Shown here: one piece after another, positions 54,059 to 63,214 of the stretch
Numbering within the stretch: position 1 is the stretch's first letter
Layout: the number at the start of each line of letters is the position of its first letter
Assembly (NCBI RefSeq): GCF_006438725.1
Contig: NZ_RCZD01000015.1
Coordinates: 52,396-116,395 of the forward strand
Reading direction: 5' to 3'
DNA length: 64,000 nucleotides
Source: Ewingella americana
Lineage (GTDB): Bacteria > Pseudomonadota > Gammaproteobacteria > Enterobacterales > Enterobacteriaceae
Notes under the pieces: model-generated
What the model saw: the letters and a program-made list of their open reading frames with translations, nothing else
Told to the model about the DNA's origin: nothing
Databases searched by the model: none
Position numbers and translations under genes: made by a program

Positions 54059-55585
54059 TCAGGAAGTGCGGATTTCATCAGCCCGCGCGTCAGCCGTTGT
54101 TGATGCCAGCCCCGGCGCAAGTCCGCTCATTTCACAGGCACGCTGCCCGAGACGCGCAAGCGCGGCGGTATAACGTGCATTAAAAGGATAACAGCACGAC
54201 AGCCGCAGGCCATTGCGGTAGCGCCCACTCGGCGAATAAAGTGTGCCCGGCGTCATGCAGATTTTCTCATCCAGCAGTTGCTGAAACAGCACTACGGTGT
54301 CGACACCTGCGGGAAAATCGACCCAGAAAACAAAGCCGCCCATCGGCTGCGTCGCACGGGTGCCCTGTGGAAAATAACGGGCGATCAGCGCCCGCGCTTC
54401 ATCGACTTGTGCGGCATAGCGGCGGCGCAGCGCGCGCAGATGGTGGTCGTAACCCCCGGATTCAAGAAACACCGCCAGCGTTTGTGACAGTAAAAAAGAC
54501 TCCGACATCGAGGACACCGCTTTGAGCTTACGCAGCTTCTCAGCAAAACGGCCACCGGCAATCCAGCCAATACGAAAATCCGGTGCCAACGTTTTCGTGA
54601 AGCTGGTGCAAAACAGCACCCAGCCGTTGCGGTCGAACGATTTTACTGCCGGGGAGAGCGCATCGCTAAATTGGATCTCAGCGTAAAGGCCGTCTTCAAT
54701 CAGCGGAACCTGATGATCGTTCATCAGGCGCGCCAGCCGTTTTTTCGCGGCCAGCGGCATGGTAAACCCCATCGGATTCTGCGCAGTCGGCATGGCGATC
54801 ACCGCATTCAGGCGCTTCTCATTGAGCATCAGTTCCAACGCGTCCAGCGAGATACCGGTTTGCGGATCGGTCGGAATTTCTACCGCTTTCAGCCCCAGGC
54901 TGGCGAGCAGCGGCAGCAAGTAAAAGTAGGTTGGCGTCTCCAGCCCCACGCTGTCACCCGGCTGGGTGGTCACCCGCAGCGCCAGCTGCAGGGCTTCCAT
55001 ACAGCCGTGCGTCAGGGTGATGTCCCCGGCTTCAAGCATCATACCCAACCCCAAAGAACGGCGAGCAATCTGCTGGCGCAGCGCAAGATTTCCCGGCGGC
55101 AATGCATACTGTCCGATGATATGCGGCTGACGGCGCAGCAGAGACGCCATGATGCGGCCCAGTTTGGCACCGGGATAGAAGTCATTAGCCTGCGGACACG
55201 CCAGCGAGAGATTGGTATAGGCCGGATTAATCTGCGCGGCGAACACGGTGTCGATCAGATCCAGAACGTCGTCAGCCGGTGTGGCAGCAGCGGTTTGCAG
55301 TACATGGCGCGCAGAGTGAACAGCCTCCAGTGCAGGAAGCGCGGTACGGACATAAAAACCCGACTGGGGGCGCGCCTCGATAAGCCCACGATCTTCCAGC
55401 CGCCGATAGGCCGCCACCACCGTGTTGATGCTGACCCCATGGGTTTGCGCACTGCGCCGCACCGAGGGCAGGCGGCTGCCCGCCGGCAACGTGCCGCGAC
55501 GGATGGCTTCAGCCAGATTATCAGCCAGTTGGTTATAGCGTGTATCGGTGGAAACATCGCAGAGCGAGGTCAGCATATCGGCCAT
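54059..55585 (-). CDS. MocR-family GntR regulator with aminotransferase domain
   Basis: A 508-residue fusion. Residues 12-80 form a GntR winged helix (YNQLADNLAEAIRRGTLPAG, TVVAAYRRLEDRGLIEARPQ). The rest is a fold-type I aminotransferase-like domain with the probable PLP lysine in CTSFTKTLAPDFRIGW and MPTAQNPMGFTMPL before it. MocR proteins sense PLP or an amine and rarely act as enzymes. It diverges from a LysE-family exporter, and a perfect dyad lies between them, so it probably controls that exporter. Confidence 0.87.
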   Translation of the reverse strand: MADMLTSLCDVSTDTRYNQLADNLAEAIRRGTLPAGSRLPSVRRSAQTHGVSINTVVAAYRRLEDRGLIEARPQSGFYVRTALPALEAVHSARHVLQTAAATPADDVLDLIDTVFAAQINPAYTNLSLACPQANDFYPGAKLGRIMASLLRRQPHIIGQYALPPGNLALRQQIARRSLGLGMMLEAGDITLTHGCMEALQLALRVTTQPGDSVGLETPTYFYLLPLLASLGLKAVEIPTDPQTGISLDALELMLNEKRLNAVIAMPTAQNPMGFTMPLAAKKRLARLMNDHQVPLIEDGLYAEIQFSDALSPAVKSFDRNGWVLFCTSFTKTLAPDFRIGWIAGGRFAEKLRKLKAVSSMSESFLLSQTLAVFLESGGYDHHLRALRRRYAAQVDEARALIARYFPQGTRATQPMGGFVFWVDFPAGVDTVVLFQQLLDEKICMTPGTLYSPSGRYRNGLRLSCCYPFNARYTAALARLGQRACEMSGLAPGLASTTADARADEIRTS

Positions 55586-55606
55586 GGTGTCAGTTCCGCT
55601 AAAGTG

Positions 55607-55644
55607 AAGGGTTACAGTTCATCTTTCATGCAACTGTAACCCTT
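55607..55644. promoter_or_regulatory. Operator dyad between MocR regulator and LysE exporter
   Basis: AAGGGTTACAGTT and AACTGTAACCCTT are perfect 13-base inverted arms separated by 12 bases. They occupy the centre of the 143-base gap, the right place for a shared operator. Confidence 0.78.
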
Positions 55645-55728
55645 ACAATAGCGTATTTTTGGTTCTGTCACCTCATCCTCCGCCTGCTTATTCTGTATGA
55701 ACAGATTTTAGATACAGGAGAAGTAGCA

Positions 55729-56337
55729 ATGCTGGATACCGCTTTCGTCAGTTATGTCACCGTGATGTCGATCACGCCGGGGCCGAACAATCTACTGCTG
55801 GCCGCATCGGGGGTCAATTTTGGGCTGCGCCGCAGCGTACCCATGATGCTGGGGATCACGCTGGGCTGCGTAGTGCAATGCGCATTGATGACCTCGATGC
55901 TGGCCATTTTGCTCAGTTGGATGAACGTGGTACGTCTGCCGATGGCGGTTATCGGTTGCGGGTATCTGTTCTGGCTGTCGTGGAAAATCTACCGTTCCGG
56001 CACGCCGAAAGAAGGGCAAAAACAGCAACCGATGAATCTGGTGGGCGGGGCATTGTTTCAGGCGATCAACCCCAAAGCCTGGCTAATGGCGACCAACGTG
56101 GCGATTCTGTTTACACCGCAGGACGGCAATATGCTGCATCACACGCTGCTGATCTGCCTCGGCTTCGCGCTGGTCAACCTTCCGTGCATTCTGGTCTGGG
56201 TGGTGATGGGGGACAGGTTACGTCAGGCGTTACGTGTTGAGTGGAAACTAAAACTGTTCAATACCATTATGGGCGGCATGATGGCGCTCACCGCACTGTG
56301 GCTGCTGGTCGGCGAAGTGCGCCATGCGCTGATATAA
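55729..56337 (+). CDS. LysE/RhtB-family amino acid exporter
   Basis: A 202-residue, six-helix exporter. It begins LDTAFVSYVTVMSITPGPNN with the TPGPN motif of LysE/RhtB proteins and continues GLRRSVPMMLGITLGC. The mid-region NLVGGALFQAINPKAWLMAT is the family NPKA motif. It exports an amino acid or derivative from the cytoplasm, with substrate unknown. AGGAG precedes the ATG. Five bases separate its stop from the converging mtlR. Confidence 0.88.
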   Translation: MLDTAFVSYVTVMSITPGPNNLLLAASGVNFGLRRSVPMMLGITLGCVVQCALMTSMLAILLSWMNVVRLPMAVIGCGYLFWLSWKIYRSGTPKEGQKQQPMNLVGGALFQAINPKAWLMATNVAILFTPQDGNMLHHTLLICLGFALVNLPCILVWVVMGDRLRQALRVEWKLKLFNTIMGGMMALTALWLLVGEVRHALI

Positions 56338-56342
56338 ATGCG

Positions 56343-56945
56343 TTACTTCTGTACTGGAGAAAGGCGTGATGGCTGCTGATTACTGATATGCGCAATCAGG
56401 CCGGTGACTGACAGTACCATGGTGGAGCGGACGATTTGCTGATAACGCTGACGTTGCATAGCGATAAGCGACTCGTCGGCTTCGCCGGGCTTGAGGAAGG
56501 TGGGCGCGGGCGGAAGTTCAGTGACGCAATGCAGCTCACCAAAAGGCCCCAGAATTTCGTCGTCGGTGAAGCGGTAATCTTCGCCGTCATAATTCAGCTC
56601 TTCGCGCAGGGCCATCAGCAGTTCGGCATCTTCATATTCGTGGCGGCTGATCACGCCAAGTGCGTAGATCAGTTTAAGGCGCACAGACAGTTCGCCGAGC
56701 GGACCGGTTCCGGTTAGCAGCGGTTCAACGGCATATTTCACCGCATAGTCATCTTTGCGGAAAACCTGCACCACCAGAATATCCAGCGCTTCCGCCAGCA
56801 ACTCTACCGCGGTCATCAAAAAACTACGCACGGTTTTACCCGCATTAAGCTTTTCAAGTACCCGGTTTTCAAACGCCTGTGCTTTTTCCATCGAGTGGCT
56901 TACTTTAAGGAGTGCGTCATGAATTACGGCTTCAGGTGTGTCCAT
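56343..56945 (-). CDS. mtlR: Mannitol operon repressor MtlR
   Basis: A 200-residue all-helical protein that keeps the mannitol operon repressed in E. coli. The segment AFENRVLEKLNAGKTVRSFL, then GTGPLGELSVRLKLIYALGVIS and LREELNYDGEDYRFTDDEIL, match E. coli MtlR. It has no classical DNA-binding motif and is thought to act with a partner. Last gene of mtlADR, separated from mtlD by about 150 bases holding a long hairpin that may lower its expression. Confidence 0.93.
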   Translation of the reverse strand: MDTPEAVIHDALLKVSHSMEKAQAFENRVLEKLNAGKTVRSFLMTAVELLAEALDILVVQVFRKDDYAVKYAVEPLLTGTGPLGELSVRLKLIYALGVISRHEYEDAELLMALREELNYDGEDYRFTDDEILGPFGELHCVTELPPAPTFLKPGEADESLIAMQRQRYQQIVRSTMVLSVTGLIAHISNQQPSRLSPVQK

Positions 56946-56984
56946 AACGCCTCTGCTGTCATCCGTGAAATTCCCTTCGTGTTT

Positions 56985-57081
56985 GAAGCTACAGCTGCGT
57001 TAGCGGCTCTCGTTCACCCGAATCACTGACTGATGTCAGCTCATCGGGATTCTCTCGTTTGCTGCCTTGCTGCAACTCCCA
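56985..57081. repeat. Long imperfect intergenic hairpin between mtlD and mtlR
   Basis: Arms AGCTACAGCTGCGTTAGCGG and its partner CTGCCTTGCTGCAACT bracket CTCTCGTT, CCCGAAT/ATTCTCTCG and a centre ACTGACTGATGTCAGC. It is a near-continuous hairpin of about 95 bases of the type widespread in Serratia and Yersinia intergenic spaces. Confidence 0.55.
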
Positions 57082-57097
57082 TCACTTTGGGTATTAT

Positions 57098-58246
57098 TTA
57101 GTGCATTTTCTCGTAGATGCTGACCGCTTCGGCGACAACTTCACCGTCTTCCGGCAGGCCTGATACCTGCGCCAGCGCCGCTTTCGGCCCGACTTTTTCC
57201 AGCAGTTCAACCCACTCTTTTGCCTGTTGATCTTCATCACTGCGGTAATGCATAGCCGCGGCGATACCGATCACCAGATTGGTGTGCGGCAGACCGTATT
57301 CCAGCGTACCGAGCAACGGCTTAATCAAACGATCGCCTGCGCTGAGTTTACGCAGTGGCTGACGGCCAACGCGTTCAACATCATCGTGCAGGTAAGGGTT
57401 TTCAAAGCGGGAGATGATTTTTTCGATGTAAGCGAAGTGTTTTTCCGGTTCGAAACCATAACGGTTGATCAACACCTGGCCACTCTCTTCCATTGCGCCA
57501 CGCACCACCAGACGGACTTTCTCGTCAAGGATCGCGTCACGAATGGTCGCGTGACCGGCCTGCTGACCGAGGTACGCGGTAATGGCGTGGCCTGTGTTCA
57601 ACGTGAAAAGTTTACGCTCAACGAAAGCCATCAGGTTGTCTGTCGGTTCCATACCCGCGATGTCTGGCAGCGGGCCTTTAAACTGGGTTTTGTCGACAAT
57701 CCACTCGCTGAAGGTTTCCACGGTGACTTCCAGCGGATCGGTGGTTCCGGCCGCCGCCGGTGGCACGATGCGGTCAACCGCAGAGTCAACAAATCCAACG
57801 TGGGCTTCAACCCAGGCTTTTTCATCTTCCGGCAGCGCGTTGAAGACGTGCTGTTTGAACTGGCTGGTACCACGCACCATGTTTTCACAGGCGATGATGT
57901 TGAGCGGCGCTTCGTTACCCTGCTGATGACGCAGAACCAGACCTTTGGCGACATTCGGTGCGATTTTTTCCAGCACGGTTGGGCCGACGGCGGTGGTCAC
58001 CAAATCAACCTGAGCGATCAGGTTGATGGCATCCTGACTGGCGCTGTTCACCGCACTGACATTACTGACAGATTCAATGCTCGCCTGCTCGCCCACCACG
58101 TGAACGTCGTAGCCTTTGCGGCTGTTCAGCGCTTCGAGTAGCACGGGGCTGACGTCTGCGAAGGTCAGTTCAACCTTGGCATCCGCCAGTAATTTACCGA
58201 TGAATCCACGGCCGATGTTACCTGCGCCAAAATGTAATGCTTTCAT
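57098..58246 (-). CDS. mtlD: Mannitol-1-phosphate 5-dehydrogenase MtlD
   Basis: A 382-residue NAD-dependent polyol dehydrogenase that converts mannitol 1-phosphate to fructose 6-phosphate. The start [20 protein letters not shown] carries the dinucleotide-binding GAGNIGRG. The catalytic Lys lies in the family pattern near [15 protein letters not shown], and the substrate region is [15 protein letters not shown]. The length matches E. coli MtlD. GAAGGAAA precedes the ATG at 58246. Two hairpins (58290-58305 and 58315-58336) separate it from mtlA. Confidence 0.95.
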   Translation of the reverse strand: MKALHFGAGNIGRGFIGKLLADAKVELTFADVSPVLLEALNSRKGYDVHVVGEQASIESVSNVSAVNSASQDAINLIAQVDLVTTAVGPTVLEKIAPNVAKGLVLRHQQGNEAPLNIIACENMVRGTSQFKQHVFNALPEDEKAWVEAHVGFVDSAVDRIVPPAAAGTTDPLEVTVETFSEWIVDKTQFKGPLPDIAGMEPTDNLMAFVERKLFTLNTGHAITAYLGQQAGHATIRDAILDEKVRLVVRGAMEESGQVLINRYGFEPEKHFAYIEKIISRFENPYLHDDVERVGRQPLRKLSAGDRLIKPLLGTLEYGLPHTNLVIGIAAAMHYRSDEDQQAKEWVELLEKVGPKAALAQVSGLPEDGEVVAEAVSIYEKMH

Positions 58247-58289
58247 AAAATTTCCTTCAAATCGGGGGCCATTATTGAGGTAAAGCTGG

Positions 58290-58336
58290 GGAGCCGCCCG
58301 GCTCCGAATCAACAAGCGGGTCTCGTAAGACCCGCT
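58290..58336 (-). terminator. Tandem hairpins between mtlA and mtlD
   Basis: GGAGCC-GCCC-GGCTCC and AGCGGGTCT-CGTA-AGACCCGCT stand in the 117-base intercistronic gap. They would protect mtlA mRNA and partly attenuate mtlD, rather than end transcription, because no T-run follows. Confidence 0.6.
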
Positions 58337-58363
58337 GAGTGACGCTCTATTCAGGTTTCAAAC

Positions 58364-60277
58364 TTAACCGCGAAGAATGGACAGCACCTCTTCGACGCTG
58401 CTGGTGTTCGCCAGACGTTCGATAACACCGTCTTCATCAAGCGCAGTGGTCAGCTTGGTGATCACGTTGATGTGCTCATTATTACGTGCGGCGATACCAA
58501 TAACCAGACGCGCTGAGTCATCTTCCTCTTCACCCCAACGAATACCGGCCGGATACTGACAGAACACAATACCGGTTTTCAGTACACGATCTTTGGCTTC
58601 GATGGTGCCGTGCGGTACAGCGATAGACTCACCCAGATAGGTAGAAGTCAGCTGCTCACGAGCCAGCATCGCTTCGACGTATTCTGGTTGTACATAACCG
58701 CCTTTTACCAGTTGTTCCCCGGCAAAACGAATCGCCTGTTCTTTACTGGTTGCCTGCAGGCCGAGGAAGATATTGCTTTCGCTCATGCGGAACAGGTTTG
58801 CGTTTTCGCTATCGGCTACCAGGCTGTCGCCCAGGGTCGTCGTCACTTTCTCTTTGTACTGGCTGGTTTTGTTCACTTCAACCAGACGTGCAGTCAGGTC
58901 AGTATACAGGCCACTGTCGAGGAAGTTGGTCAGCGAAATGTGCTGAGCGTGCGGAACCTGACGCATGGCGCGTTCAGTTAAGTCACGGTGAGTGATGACC
59001 AGGTCAACGTCGTCCGGCAGGCTGTTGATGGCGCTGTTGGTGACGCTGATATTCGTCAGCCCTGCATCCTGCACTTTCTTGCGCAGAACACCGGCACCCA
59101 TGGCGCTGGAACCCATACCGGCGTCGCAGGCTACGATGATTTTACGTACGGTAGACAGGTCGCCCGCTACCCCAGCAGTAGAAACTTTACCGCCTTTAGA
59201 CTCGGCTTTCATATCCTGCATACGACGGGTTGCATCGTCCAGATCGTCGCCTTCTTTCACTTTGCTGGTTTTCAGCAAGAATGCTGAGACCGCGAAAGAG
59301 ACCGCAAACGCAGCAACGATAGCCGCGATATTGGCGAAGTAAGTGCCTTTTGGCGTCATCGCCAGCACAGCAATGATGGAGCCCGGAGAAGCCGGAGATA
59401 CCAGACCACCGTTCAGCATGGTCAGAGTGAATACGCCCGTCATACCGCCCAGAATCACCGCCAGCAACAGGCGTGGGTTCATCAGCACGTATGGGAAGTA
59501 AATTTCGTGGATACCACCGAAGAAGTGAATGATTGCCGCGCCGCCCGCAGACTGCTTGGCACTGCCACGACCAAAGAACATATAGGCCATCAGAACGCCC
59601 ATACCCGGTCCTGGATTCGCTTCAATCAGGAAGAAGATAGACTTACCGGTTTCTGTCGCCTGCTGGATACCCAGTGGAGAGAAGATACCGTGGTTGATGG
59701 CGTTGTTGAGGAACAGGATTTTGGCCGGTTCAACAAAGATAGAGGCCAGCGGCAACAGGTTATGAATAACCATGATGTGAACGCCAGCAGCCAGCACTTT
59801 AGATAAGGCTTCTACCAGAGGACCGATTGCCAGGAAGGCCAGAACCGCCAGCAGCATACCGATGATACCGGCAGAGAAGTTGTTAACCAACATCTCAAAA
59901 CCGCTTTTGATTTTACCGTCAACCCAGCGGTCAAAGCGCTTGATACACCAGCCGCCCAGTGGGCCACCAATCATCGCACCGAGGAACATCGGCATGTCCG
60001 CACCGACGATCACACCCATAACGGTGATTGCACCAACCACACCACCACGATCACCACCGACCAGACGACCACCGGTGAAACCGATGAGCAATGGCAGGAG
60101 ATAAGTGATCATCGGAGCAACCAGCTTCGCTAATGTCGCATTAGGGATCCAGCCGGTAGGAATGAACAGAGCAGTGATGATACCCCAGGCAATGAATGCC
60201 CCGATGTTAGGCATCACCATGTTACTCAGGAAGCGGCCAAAGTTTTGAACTCCGACCTTAACGTTTGGTGAAAACAT
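58364..60277 (-). CDS. mtlA: PTS mannitol transporter subunit IICBA, MtlA
   Basis: A 637-residue fusion that imports and phosphorylates mannitol, matching E. coli MtlA (637) in length. IIC membrane domain 1-345 (FGRFLSNMVMPNIGAFIAWG, IIHFFGGIHEIYFPYVLMNP with the GGIHE motif), IIB about 375-470 (VACDAGMGSSAMGAGVL, Cys near 383), and IIA about 490-637 with the phospho-His in GESIAVPHGTIEA. The ATG at 60277 follows AGGGG; a GTG three codons earlier is less likely. Three strong CRP sites lie upstream. Confidence 0.96.
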   Translation of the reverse strand: MFSPNVKVGVQNFGRFLSNMVMPNIGAFIAWGIITALFIPTGWIPNATLAKLVAPMITYLLPLLIGFTGGRLVGGDRGGVVGAITVMGVIVGADMPMFLGAMIGGPLGGWCIKRFDRWVDGKIKSGFEMLVNNFSAGIIGMLLAVLAFLAIGPLVEALSKVLAAGVHIMVIHNLLPLASIFVEPAKILFLNNAINHGIFSPLGIQQATETGKSIFFLIEANPGPGMGVLMAYMFFGRGSAKQSAGGAAIIHFFGGIHEIYFPYVLMNPRLLLAVILGGMTGVFTLTMLNGGLVSPASPGSIIAVLAMTPKGTYFANIAAIVAAFAVSFAVSAFLLKTSKVKEGDDLDDATRRMQDMKAESKGGKVSTAGVAGDLSTVRKIIVACDAGMGSSAMGAGVLRKKVQDAGLTNISVTNSAINSLPDDVDLVITHRDLTERAMRQVPHAQHISLTNFLDSGLYTDLTARLVEVNKTSQYKEKVTTTLGDSLVADSENANLFRMSESNIFLGLQATSKEQAIRFAGEQLVKGGYVQPEYVEAMLAREQLTSTYLGESIAVPHGTIEAKDRVLKTGIVFCQYPAGIRWGEEEDDSARLVIGIAARNNEHINVITKLTTALDEDGVIERLANTSSVEEVLSILRG

Positions 60278-60451
60278 AAAACGCACCCCTATTGATACGC
60301 GCCAACAATAAGAGCGCGTTATATCTGTTAATTATCGGTGACGGTTAATACGGGTCTTTGTGCCACTGCTTTAAAAATCCGTCCGTCGAATTGCTGTCTG
60401 CGAAGCGGACTCTACCACGTGATTATGGCACCGCGTAGCCAGCACGCGATG

Positions 60452-60467
60452 CGTGAGCAAGATCACA
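60452..60467. promoter_or_regulatory. CRP site 1 upstream of mtlA
   Basis: CGTGAGCAAGATCACA fits TGTGA-N6-TCACA with one mismatch, 175 bases before mtlA. Confidence 0.7.
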
Positions 60468-60495
60468 CCCCACACCCCGCCCGACCCCGCTTTTA

Positions 60496-60511
60496 GGTGA
60501 TAACGATCACA
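60496..60511. promoter_or_regulatory. CRP site 2 upstream of mtlA
   Basis: On the minus strand TGTGATCGTTATCACC fits the CRP consensus with one mismatch. Confidence 0.75.
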
Positions 60512-60612
60512 AAACAAGCTTGAAACCTAAGCGAAAAGCATAAATTTTACGCACCACAGTCCTTAAAATGTGATGTGTGTCTCTTTTTTGTCTCGATGCT
60601 TTGTTATTAAAA

Positions 60613-60628
60613 TGTGACATTCGTCACA
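60613..60628. promoter_or_regulatory. CRP site 3 upstream of mtlA
   Basis: TGTGACATTCGTCACA is a perfect match to TGTGA-N6-TCACA. E. coli mtlA also has several CRP sites. Confidence 0.85.
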
Positions 60629-60780
60629 AAGTATTTTCCGCCAGCCTTTGAAATTCAGCTTAAAAAATATCCAGACGTGCCTGAACCGCGCAGGAATGCG
60701 TTTACGGGGTAAGTGTTAAAGGAACATGACAGAGGAAAATATGTTGGGCAACCGGTGTAGCCCAAAGGAAATGAAGGTCT

Positions 60781-61101
60781 TCAGAAATGGGAAAGCGTGA
60801 CTTCTTCGCCAATTTTTGTCGTAACATCTTTGACTATTTTCAGCTCAAAATCCGTATAGCTGTATAACTGCTGAGAATCCACATGGTGAGAAGTACCCAT
60901 TTCATAATTGACTGGCTTCCCTTACCAGTCGAGTTTAGCGGCAGCTTCCTGCACTCTTGCTTTGGCTCTCTCATACGCAGCAAACTCTTGCCGAGCAGAA
61001 AGCTCAATAATCTGAGATGAGCCAGACGTTTCTATTAGCCCCTGCTCTTCACTTTGCTCACGTTTTTTCAGCGCAGCATACTCAGCAAATTGAACAATCA
61101 T
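60781..61101 (-). pseudogene. Small ORF interrupted by an in-frame stop, upstream of mtlA
   Basis: An ATG at 61101 opens a 59-codon frame (MIVQFAEYAALKKREQSEEQ to QEAAAKLDW) closed by TAA at 60922-60924. The same frame then continues 46 codons to TGA at 60781 (GKPVNYEMGTSHHVDSQ to EEVTLSHF). Both halves have sensible, charged composition, so this may be one gene with a stop mutation, or two short genes. The first half is helical and acidic-basic like an antitoxin C-terminus. I recognise neither, and no ribosome-binding site is evident. Confidence 0.4.
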
Positions 61102-61315
61102 TAGCTATCCATGTAGTCGGTAAGAACATTCCGGTGATGACTCAATACACTGAGAGTCCGTGGTTATTCAGTGAGGATTAATCCCGCTGATTTTTTAAGG
61201 TTATCGCGATAAAACAGGTGAGGCGGGTATAATTTTACTCCTTTGCGGAAGTTACACCCGATATTGCGCGGTGTATTCCAGATTGGGCTTGGGCTTTATA
61301 AACGCCGCGTAAGGA

Positions 61316-61346
61316 GGAAAACCCGATGACTTTCGCCACCGGGTTG
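61316..61346 (-). terminator. Terminator of the DsbA-family gene
   Basis: On the minus strand AACCCG and CGGGTTTT flank a 14-base loop just after the stop of the thiol protein gene. The U-run is short. Confidence 0.55.
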
Positions 61347-61351
61347 GAATG

Positions 61352-62146
61352 TTACTTACCGCCCTGCGCCTTCACGATAGCAGCCTGCAAATCTTCGGCA
61401 GACACGGCACCTGGCAGAACGGTGGTGTTTTCGGCGGTTGCGTCGCGGGTTGGCATCACCACAAAGCCCGGCGTGCCGCTGAAGCCTAAAGTACGCGCCA
61501 GTTCATCGTTGGACGCGATAGCCTGGTGGGTGGCTTTCAATTGAGCAGGGGTTGGGGCTGAAGCTTTCGCGGCTTTCACAGCACCGGCGATGTCAGCCTC
61601 AGTGAGTTTGCCCTCATCATGACCGGTACGGTAAATGCTGTTGTGGTAATCGAAATAGGCCTGTGCGCCTTTCTCTTTCCATACAGCCATACCGGTTTCG
61701 GCGGCGGTGATGGACTCTTTCCAGCGGTCACCGAAGATGGGCCACTCTTTGAACACGAAGCGCACGTTCGGGTTGGCCTTCACGGTTTGCTCAACCAACG
61801 GTGCCATGCGGCTACAGTACAGGCACTGGTAATCGAAGAACTCCACGAACGCAACCTTGGCATCTTGCGGGCCATAGCTTGGCGTGGCCGGATCGCTAAC
61901 CAGCGCTTTAGCATTTGCCAATACGGCGGCTTGTGTTTGCTGCTGCTGTTGATCAGCCTGCTGGGCCTGCAACTTCTGGCTGACCTGCACCAGAATTTCA
62001 GGGTGTGCCAACAGGTAATCGGAGGCGATTTTACCAATAGCCGCCTGCTGGGCCGGGGTGAAATCAGCGGAGGCGCTGTCGGCGGCCATGGTCATTGTCG
62101 GTGCCATAACCAGGGCAGCCAGCAAAGTTATCGTCAGACGTTTCAT
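61352..62146 (-). CDS. DsbA-family (ScsC/BdbD-like) periplasmic thiol protein
   Basis: A 264-residue exported thioredoxin-fold protein. The signal peptide MKRLTITLLAALVMAPTMTM has cleavage after MAA. An N-terminal helical, Gln-rich segment (residues 30-85, VQVSQKLQAQQADQQQQQTQ) resembles the oligomerisation stalk of ScsC. The redox site is FFDYQCLYCSRMAP (CLYC) and the cis-Pro loop is GFSGTPGFVVM. It may shuffle disulfides or protect copper-stressed proteins. No scsB or scsD is adjacent. The ATG at 62146 follows AAGGA. Confidence 0.85.
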   Translation of the reverse strand: MKRLTITLLAALVMAPTMTMAADSASADFTPAQQAAIGKIASDYLLAHPEILVQVSQKLQAQQADQQQQQTQAAVLANAKALVSDPATPSYGPQDAKVAFVEFFDYQCLYCSRMAPLVEQTVKANPNVRFVFKEWPIFGDRWKESITAAETGMAVWKEKGAQAYFDYHNSIYRTGHDEGKLTEADIAGAVKAAKASAPTPAQLKATHQAIASNDELARTLGFSGTPGFVVMPTRDATAENTTVLPGAVSAEDLQAAIVKAQGGK

Positions 62147-62287
62147 CAAAAAAATCCTTAATTAGCAGAACACACACAAACAGATAAAGTTGCTGAAAAA
62201 GTAGAGTAATTTCTTCCCTTTTGCAGGCTAAAAATTGTGATTTTTTATAAATCTGCGGTACGAAACGGGCAGTTCGACACATAAAAA

Positions 62288-62311
62288 AACCACGCTGAGT
62301 AAAGCGTGGTT
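62288..62311. terminator. Terminator between yiaF and the DsbA-family gene
   Basis: AACCACGCT-GAGTA-AAGCGTGGTT with A-run on one side and T-rich on the other. It serves yiaF on the minus strand. Confidence 0.75.
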
Positions 62312-62342
62312 CTATTCTATTTATAAATCAGATAATTAAAAA

Positions 62343-63065
62343 CTAACGGCTGTAATCGCCCTGCGCGGCTTTCTGCGCGCTGAGTAACGTCTGCTGTTTA
62401 CCCACCAGATTCGACATCATGGTGTTGTATTGCGTAGCCTGCTGCTGTGTCGGGAATTGCACGCCACCGTTAGCAAAGGCCACCTGCGCGCCTTGCTGTT
62501 GCAGGTAATCGCCGACGGCAATAATATCCTGCGTGAAGCTGGTTAACGCCGGAACCAGCGGAGTCAACACATTAGCGGGTTCAGTCACCACGCTGGAATA
62601 AACCTGCGCGTACACAGCTTTCAGATCGTCTGGTTGCTTGAGCGCAGCCATGGCGGTGTCCGCTTTATTCTTCGAATCACGGATTTGCGCACTCAGAAGA
62701 TTCAGCGAACCGACGGACTGTTGCAACTCGGTGCGTTGCGCCATGTAATCCTGCGGTGTGCGGATCTGGCCAATCGCGCTGACAGCGGGAACCAGACTGC
62801 CTTCCACGGCCTGCTTCATCTGGCGTGAATACGACAGGATAATGCCGTAGTCATTGGCGTAATTACCGAACTTCTGTTTCTGATCTTCACTGAGTGATGG
62901 CAGGTTCTGCCCACTGCGCATCACAGTATTTTGCAAATAGTCGATAAAGGCTTTGCGTTGTTCCGGCTCTTTATCGCCACACGCCGTGAGTTGAAACACG
63001 ACCAGCAATGCCACAAGCGGCGCCAGCCAGCGCGCAAATGCCCTGCTTCTGATCCCTACAGCCAT
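62343..63065 (-). CDS. yiaF: DUF3053 lipoprotein YiaF
   Basis: A 240-residue lipoprotein. The signal ends in a lipobox FQLTACGDKE with the lipid Cys near residue 29. KEPEQRKAFIDYLQNTVMRS followed by DDLKAVYAQVYSSVVTEPAN and a Gln-rich C-terminus match E. coli YiaF (DUF3053). Function unknown. It neighbours wecH in E. coli but lies 23 kb from it here. ATG at 63065. Confidence 0.88.
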   Translation of the reverse strand: MAVGIRSRAFARWLAPLVALLVVFQLTACGDKEPEQRKAFIDYLQNTVMRSGQNLPSLSEDQKQKFGNYANDYGIILSYSRQMKQAVEGSLVPAVSAIGQIRTPQDYMAQRTELQQSVGSLNLLSAQIRDSKNKADTAMAALKQPDDLKAVYAQVYSSVVTEPANVLTPLVPALTSFTQDIIAVGDYLQQQGAQVAFANGGVQFPTQQQATQYNTMMSNLVGKQQTLLSAQKAAQGDYSR

Positions 63066-63214
63066 GAGTCCTGACTCCTGATTTCAATGTTCTTTTTTAC
63101 CGGCAAATTCCATACCGAGTTGTGCATTCCATGCGGGTTATAGGATAGAACATCTGGGGGGAGAACGCTTTTTAAAAAAGCGTGGAAACGGTTTAAATTC
63201 AAATTCAAATTCAA

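Larger units (their letters stand above)
60278..60780. other. mtlA regulatory region
   Basis: About 500 bases with three CRP-type sites and a further partial one (AATGTGATGTGTGTCTC, near 60568). AT-rich segments around 60530-60680 presumably hold the promoter. I see no gene. Confidence 0.6.

Noticed and set aside
61326..61544. A plus-strand 72-codon frame with GGAGG upstream
   Set aside because: It lies opposite the well-supported DsbA-family gene and its terminator hairpin; the GGAGG appears incidental.
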